Part shown: one piece after another, positions 60,318 through 63,638 of the stretch
How the letters are laid out: every line of letters starts with the position of its first letter
How positions within the stretch are numbered: the stretch's first letter is position 1
Assembly: GCA_016927865.1 (NCBI GenBank)
Contig: JAFGLU010000060.1
Span: 1 to 63,638 of the forward strand
From: Anaerolineaceae bacterium
Lineage (GTDB): Bacteria; Chloroflexota; Anaerolineae; Anaerolineales; Anaerolineaceae
Direction of reading: 5' to 3'
Length of the DNA: 63,638 bases
Notes under the pieces: generated by a model
Databases searched by the model: none
The model's input: the letters and a program-made list of their open reading frames with translations, nothing else
What the model was told of the DNA's origin: nothing
Made by a program: the position numbers and the translations under genes

Positions 60318-61343
60318 TTACCAGTAAATTTGCCGTTGGGCGCGGCGCAGCACCCACAGGAAAAAAGGCGCACCGGCCAGGGCGGTGATGATGCCCACCG
60401 GCACTTCCTGGGGAGCCAGGACGATGCGCGAGAGGACGTCGGCTAGCAGCAGCAGGGCGGCCCCGCCGATGACGGAGAGGGGCAGCAGGCGTTTGTAATC
60501 GCCGCCCCACAGGGTGCGCAGCAGGTGCGGGACGATGAGGCCGACGAAGCCGATAATGCCGGTGAAGGCCACGGCGGCGGCAGTGGTGAGCGAGGCAGCT
60601 ACGATGATCAGCACGCGGATGCGGTTGACGGGCAGCCCCAACTGCTGGGCTTGCTCTTCGCCAAACTGAAAAACGTTGAGGGCGTGGCCGGTGGTGAGCA
60701 GCAAGGCCAGGCCGGGGAGGATGAACGGCAGCAGCGCCAGGACGGGCTTCCAGCCGCCGATGACGTTGCCGCCGACCAGAAAAGCCAGGGCGCGGTACAG
60801 TTCGCCGGTGGAGGTGAGCATGAGGAAGGAGGTGATGGAGGAGGTAAAGGCGCTGACGGCCACCCCTGCCAGGATCAGGTTGGTGGTGGGCACGCTGCGC
60901 CCCACTTTGGCCAGTTGGTAAACGATCCACACGGTGAGCGTGGCGCCCAGGAAGGCTGCTGAGGGGATGGCCAGCAGTCCGAGCCAGTTTTGGCCGGAGG
61001 AAAGGCTCATAGCCAGCACCGCACCCAACCCGGCGCCGGAGGCCACGCCCATCAAGTAAGGGTCGGCCAGAGGGTTGCGGAACAGGCCCTGGTAGGCCGC
61101 GCCGCTGCCGGCCAACCCCGCGCCGGTGATGGCGATGAGCACGGTGCGCGGCAGGCGCAGGCTGAAGAGGATGACGGCGAAAGGTTGTAGCGCGGCGGGG
61201 ATTTCCAGGCCCTGGAGGCGGGCGGAGAGGATTTGGATGAGGTTAGCAGGAGAAATGAAGACGCTGCCGACCGCCACGCTGAGCAGCAGGGCCAGCGCGA
61301 GCAGGAGGGTCGTGATCCAAAACGGGCGGTCGGCAGCGCGCAT
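60318..61343 (-). CDS. btuC: FecCD/BtuC-type ABC permease
   Basis: 341 residues, about ten helices. Family phrases: SLRLPRTVLIAITGAGLAGSG, NPLADPYLMGVASGAGLGA, GFVGLIVPHLLR (coupling helix) and SRIVLAPQEVPVGIITALAGAPFFLWVLRR. Homodimeric permease of the importer. 10 nt after btuF, 55 nt before btuD. Confidence 0.93.
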   Translation of the reverse strand: MRAADRPFWITTLLLALALLLSVAVGSVFISPANLIQILSARLQGLEIPAALQPFAVILFSLRLPRTVLIAITGAGLAGSGAAYQGLFRNPLADPYLMGVASGAGLGAVLAMSLSSGQNWLGLLAIPSAAFLGATLTVWIVYQLAKVGRSVPTTNLILAGVAVSAFTSSITSFLMLTSTGELYRALAFLVGGNVIGGWKPVLALLPFILPGLALLLTTGHALNVFQFGEEQAQQLGLPVNRIRVLIIVAASLTTAAAVAFTGIIGFVGLIVPHLLRTLWGGDYKRLLPLSVIGGAALLLLADVLSRIVLAPQEVPVGIITALAGAPFFLWVLRRAQRQIYW

Positions 61344-61353
61344 CAGGTATTTT

Positions 61354-62385
61354 CTAGGGCAGTTGGTCGGCGATTTCGGGGTGGAACATGCGGGCCATTT
61401 CTTCCAGACCGTCGATCATGCGCGGGCCGGGGCGGCTTGCCAGATCGTCATTGAAGGGCAGGACGCGATTGTTGGTCACCGCGCTCAAGTCTTCCCACCC
61501 GGCGCGGGTTGCGACCATGTCGGGCGTGGTTCCGTAGTTGGCATCGCCGAGGAGGATGAAGTCGGGGTCCTGGACGATGATTTCTTCCAGGCTGAGCTGC
61601 ACCCACTCGCCGGTGAGGGCCGCGCCGATGTTTTCACCACCGGCAAGGTGGATCAGCAGGTCGATAAAGGTGCCGGGGCCGGTGGTCCAGGGTTTGGCTG
61701 GGTCGGTTCCGTCCAGTTCATATAGCACGGTGGGGCGTTCGGTTGTGGTAGCGATGGCTTCGAGTACTTTTTTCTCGCGAGCCTGGAGCGAAAGCACCAG
61801 CGCTTCGGCTTCAGAACTGTGGCCGGTGGCATTGCCCACCAGTTGCAGGTTGGCGTACATACCATCCAGGGTGGTGGGGTTGGGCAGGACCATCACCCTT
61901 AGGCCGAGATCTTTGAGGGATTGGATCTGCTCGGCGCTGGTGAGGGGTGAGGCCAAGACAAGGTCGGGGGTGAAGCCGACAATGGCTTCGTAGTCATAGG
62001 CGCCGCTGAATCCGCCCACGCTGGGCAGAGCCACGGCTTCTTCTGGGTAGTTGGTGAAGTCTTCGCGGGCCACCACCTGGGCTCCGGCGCCAACGGCAAA
62101 GAGAATCTCGCTGTTAGAGGGGGCCAGGGAGACGACGCGCTGGGCGGGCTCGGAAAGGGTGAACTCGCCGCCCAAGCCATCAGGCAGGATGATGCCTGCG
62201 GGGGTGCTGGTGGCCGCAGGTGCTGGAACTTCGGTCGGAGCTTGCGTAGGCGTGACGGCCAGGGTCGCGGCAGGTTCAAGAATGGATTCTGTGGGCTGAA
62301 CAGGGGCAGCGGCTTGAGGCGAGCACCCGCCAAGCAGCAATGCGGCGATGAGGAACAGGGGCAGAAACTTACGTAGGGTCAACAT
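61354..62385 (-). CDS. btuF: Cobalamin-type ABC substrate-binding lipoprotein
   Basis: 343 residues. Lipobox LLGGCSPQ, Thr/Pro spacer, then a BtuF-like two-lobed fold (RVVSLAPSNSEILFAVGAGAQVVAREDFTNYPEEA, YDYEAIVGFTPDLVLASP). Helical backbone between lobes as in BtuF and FhuD. Captures corrinoid outside the membrane. First gene after the riboswitch. Confidence 0.9.
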   Translation of the reverse strand: MLTLRKFLPLFLIAALLLGGCSPQAAAPVQPTESILEPAATLAVTPTQAPTEVPAPAATSTPAGIILPDGLGGEFTLSEPAQRVVSLAPSNSEILFAVGAGAQVVAREDFTNYPEEAVALPSVGGFSGAYDYEAIVGFTPDLVLASPLTSAEQIQSLKDLGLRVMVLPNPTTLDGMYANLQLVGNATGHSSEAEALVLSLQAREKKVLEAIATTTERPTVLYELDGTDPAKPWTTGPGTFIDLLIHLAGGENIGAALTGEWVQLSLEEIIVQDPDFILLGDANYGTTPDMVATRAGWEDLSAVTNNRVLPFNDDLASRPGPRMIDGLEEMARMFHPEIADQLP

Positions 62386-62423
62386 GATGAGAAATCCTTT
62401 TATGCGTATGATGATTGTTTAAA

Positions 62424-62492
62424 ACGAAGCTCCCTGTCGTTGGACAGGGAGGTGGGGTCATTAAGCTTAAGTGCGCTTGTTTTCCCACCTCC
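62424..62492 (-). terminator. Riboswitch expression platform: terminator and antiterminator
   Basis: On the minus strand CTCCCTGTC pairs with GACAGGGAG (62430-62451), followed by CTTCGTTTT. GGAGGTGGG (62492-62484) can instead pair with CCCACCTCC (62456-62448), which overlaps the terminator arm. Ligand binding would decide between them. Confidence 0.8.
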
Positions 62493-62499
62493 TTTCTGC

Positions 62500-62649
<150 letters not shown>

Positions 62650-62655
62650 CGATTC

Positions 62656-62683
62656 ATTCTAGCATAGATGAGGGGTGTGTCAA
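62656..62683 (-). promoter_or_regulatory. Promoter of B12 import operon
   Basis: TTGACA (62678-62683), 16-bp spacer, TAGAAT (62656-62661) preceded by TGC (extended -10). Start near 62649, the 5' end of the riboswitch. Confidence 0.85.
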
Positions 62684-62745
62684 GAGAATTGCCACGGGTG
62701 GCGAATAGGATAATTCGCAATTTTGCAAATCGTCCTGTTTGAGTG

Positions 62746-62816
62746 AGAAAGAACCCACCCCCGCGGCTACGCCGCACCCCCTCCCGGCGGAAAATCATCG
62801 CCAGGAGGGGGAACTC
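62746..62816. repeat. Second repeat family, copy 2, with GCTACGC tip
   Basis: GCGGC-TAC-GCCGC (62763-62775), then CCCCCTCC (62777-62784) pairs with GGAGGGGG (62804-62811) with GGCG/CGCC inside. Blocks ACCCACCCCCG, CGGAAAAT and GGGGGAA-CTC are shared with 51751-51849. Confidence 0.6.
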
Positions 62817-62823
62817 AATAATT

Positions 62824-62864
62824 TTTGGGGGATGACCGCCGCTACGCGGCGGTCATCCCCCAAA
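62824..62864. repeat. Palindrome P (19-bp core, TAC loop)
   Basis: Arms 62824-62842 and 62846-62864 are perfect over 19 bp; tip CGCTACGCG, so the complementary strand loop reads GTA. In the 580-bp gene-free gap before the DnaC-like gene; no gene seen here. Confidence 0.92.
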
Positions 62865-62965
62865 CCCTAAAAAAGCACGATTGGCTGTACAAACAACCTT
62901 GAGGGATTGGCAGATTGAAAAGACGCGGATAGGGATATTCGCGTTACTTGGAATTGGACGCAAGG

Positions 62966-63638
62966 TTAAAGTTTTGCTCTTGGGCGGCGGGTGGCAGGGG
63001 GCTTTTCACCACTGGCCGTGTAGGTTGGGGCCAGGATGCCGAAAATTTTGCACAGGCGCGTATCTAACATGCGGCTGCGGATGCGCTCATCGATGTCGTC
63101 CAGGCGCAGGGCGGTGGTGATAACGGTGGGCAGTTCGGCGGCGTAGCGGTGGTTGAAGAACTGGTACAGCTTTTCACGTGCCCAGGGGGTAGCGCTTTGC
63201 GTGCCCAGATCGTCGAGGATGAGCAGGGGGGCAGAGCGCACTTCCTCGAAGACATCATCGTAGGAGGTGTTGCTGTTGGGGCTGAAGGTGGAGCGCAAAT
63301 GGTCGAGCAGGTCGGGCACCACCACGAAGAGCGGCGGCTGGCCCATCCCGGCGCGGTAGTTGCCGATGGCGGCAGCAAGGTGAGTTTTTCCGCAGCCGTA
63401 GGCGCCTGAGAAGATCAACCAGCCGTGGGGCCGCTCGGCGAACTCGTGGGCGGTTTTAAAGGCTTTTTCCAGGTTTTGCTGCTGCTCGGGGGTCAGGCGC
63501 TCGCGCTCGCGCATCGAGAAGTTGCCGAAGTTCATTTTGCTATATAGATGCAGCGATGATAGGCGCGGCTGGCTGCTGTCCTGCAGCGGGTCGCGGAAAT
63601 CGGGGGCTTGCATGCGCACGGTAGTGACCAGCTCGGGG
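62966..63638 (-). CDS. DnaC/IstB-like AAA+ ATPase, N-terminus beyond window
   Basis: At least 224 residues; the frame is open to the right edge with no need for the GTG at 63619. Walker A FSGAYGCGKTHLAAAIG, Walker B LLILDDLGTQSATPWAREKL, sensor PTVITTALRLDDIDERIRSRM, then a basic tail (RRPRAKL). This is the DnaC-type helicase-loader ATPase; IstB of insertion sequences is similar, but no transposase is adjacent, so a replication protein is favoured. The zinc-binding N-terminus usual for this group would be outside the window. Confidence 0.85.
   Translation of the reverse strand, partial: PELVTTVRMQAPDFRDPLQDSSQPRLSSLHLYSKMNFGNFSMRERERLTPEQQQNLEKAFKTAHEFAERPHGWLIFSGAYGCGKTHLAAAIGNYRAGMGQPPLFVVVPDLLDHLRSTFSPNSNTSYDDVFEEVRSAPLLILDDLGTQSATPWAREKLYQFFNHRYAAELPTVITTALRLDDIDERIRSRMLDTRLCKIFGILAPTYTASGEKPPATRRPRAKL

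Noticed and set aside
62966..63638. IstB of an insertion sequence
   Set aside because: No transposase or terminal repeats nearby; the DnaC-like reading is preferred though the N-terminus is not visible.

Overview
The window looks like a chromosomal stretch of a non-phototrophic, anaerobic-type Chloroflexota, most likely Anaerolineae. Reasons: moderately high GC; single-membrane lipoproteins with Thr/Pro-rich spacers (lipoboxes LSAC, LGGC) and one LPxTG protein; many families typical of that class (GH127 sugar hydrolase, GPH symporter, NBR1-Ig lipoprotein, several lineage-specific membrane proteins); and no outer-membrane or photosynthesis genes. Taxonomy is inferred from gene content only. 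No phage, insertion sequence, CRISPR or tRNA was recognised. Both ends are cut inside genes: amt on the left, a DnaC-like ATPase on the right.

Layout. 1-5.4 kb: ammonium transporter (-), patatin (+), GPH sugar symporter with a CehA-type PHP hydrolase (+). 5.5-9.6 kb: five-gene minus operon (PfkB kinase, M20 peptidase, EamA exporter, YbaK deacylase, GNAT). 9.7-11.8 kb: two small membrane proteins and malic enzyme. 11.8-14.6 kb: long leader, recX-rny. 14.6-20.3 kb: metallo-beta-lactamase-fold hydrolase, MFS and M24 peptidase, ArsR/DUF2087 regulator with operator, queG, NBR1-Ig lipoprotein. 20.4-24.7 kb: efp, Cys-rich protein, HAD-DinB fusion, ftsH. 24.7-34.6 kb: DUF1349-like protein, RNase P RNA, secreted protein, amidohydrolase, several membrane proteins, YghZ-type reductase, trpS and a SelW-like (Rdx) gene. 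34.8-40.9 kb: PAS-GGDEF protein, lipoprotein, HAD, membrane-SH3b protein, phosphohexomutase. 40.9-49.8 kb: LPxTG protein and a seven-gene minus operon built around a GlmL-like ASKHA ATPase and a 1035-residue zinc-ribbon/Trp-motif membrane protein. 50-58.5 kb: methyltransferase, PIG-L deacetylase, SHOCT-like protein, NifU-like protein, cyclic-nucleotide-binding protein, autoregulated ArsR-MFS pair, GH127, OsmC. 58.5-63.6 kb: B12-type ABC importer under a cobalamin riboswitch, with MoaD-like and polysaccharide deacetylase genes downstream.

Three things stand out. (1) About a dozen intergenic palindromes with perfect 19-27 bp arms share almost no arm sequence, yet close on a 3-nt loop that reads GNA (GAA, GCA or GTA) on one strand in nine of eleven triloop cases, usually as the mini-hairpin GCGAAGC. 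Many are nested in weakly conserved outer inverted arms (TAACTRCTCAG...CTGAGTAGTTA, or CTATCCGAAA...TTTTTGGATAG). Most lack a U-tract and some lie between divergent genes, so they are not ordinary terminators. (2) The gene just upstream of trpS reads through an in-frame UGA at the second position of a CxxC motif (CxxU), with a bacterial SECIS-like hairpin directly after it: a probable selenoprotein of the SelW/Rdx family. (3) The GlmL/zinc-ribbon operon has no glutamate mutase subunits and appears to be an uncharacterised membrane assembly.

Regulatory detail includes consensus sigma-70-type promoters for amt, efp, ftsH and the B12 operon; two ArsR operators overlapping promoters; a B12 attenuator with terminator and antiterminator; a possible attenuator before osmC; and two genes that look leaderless.
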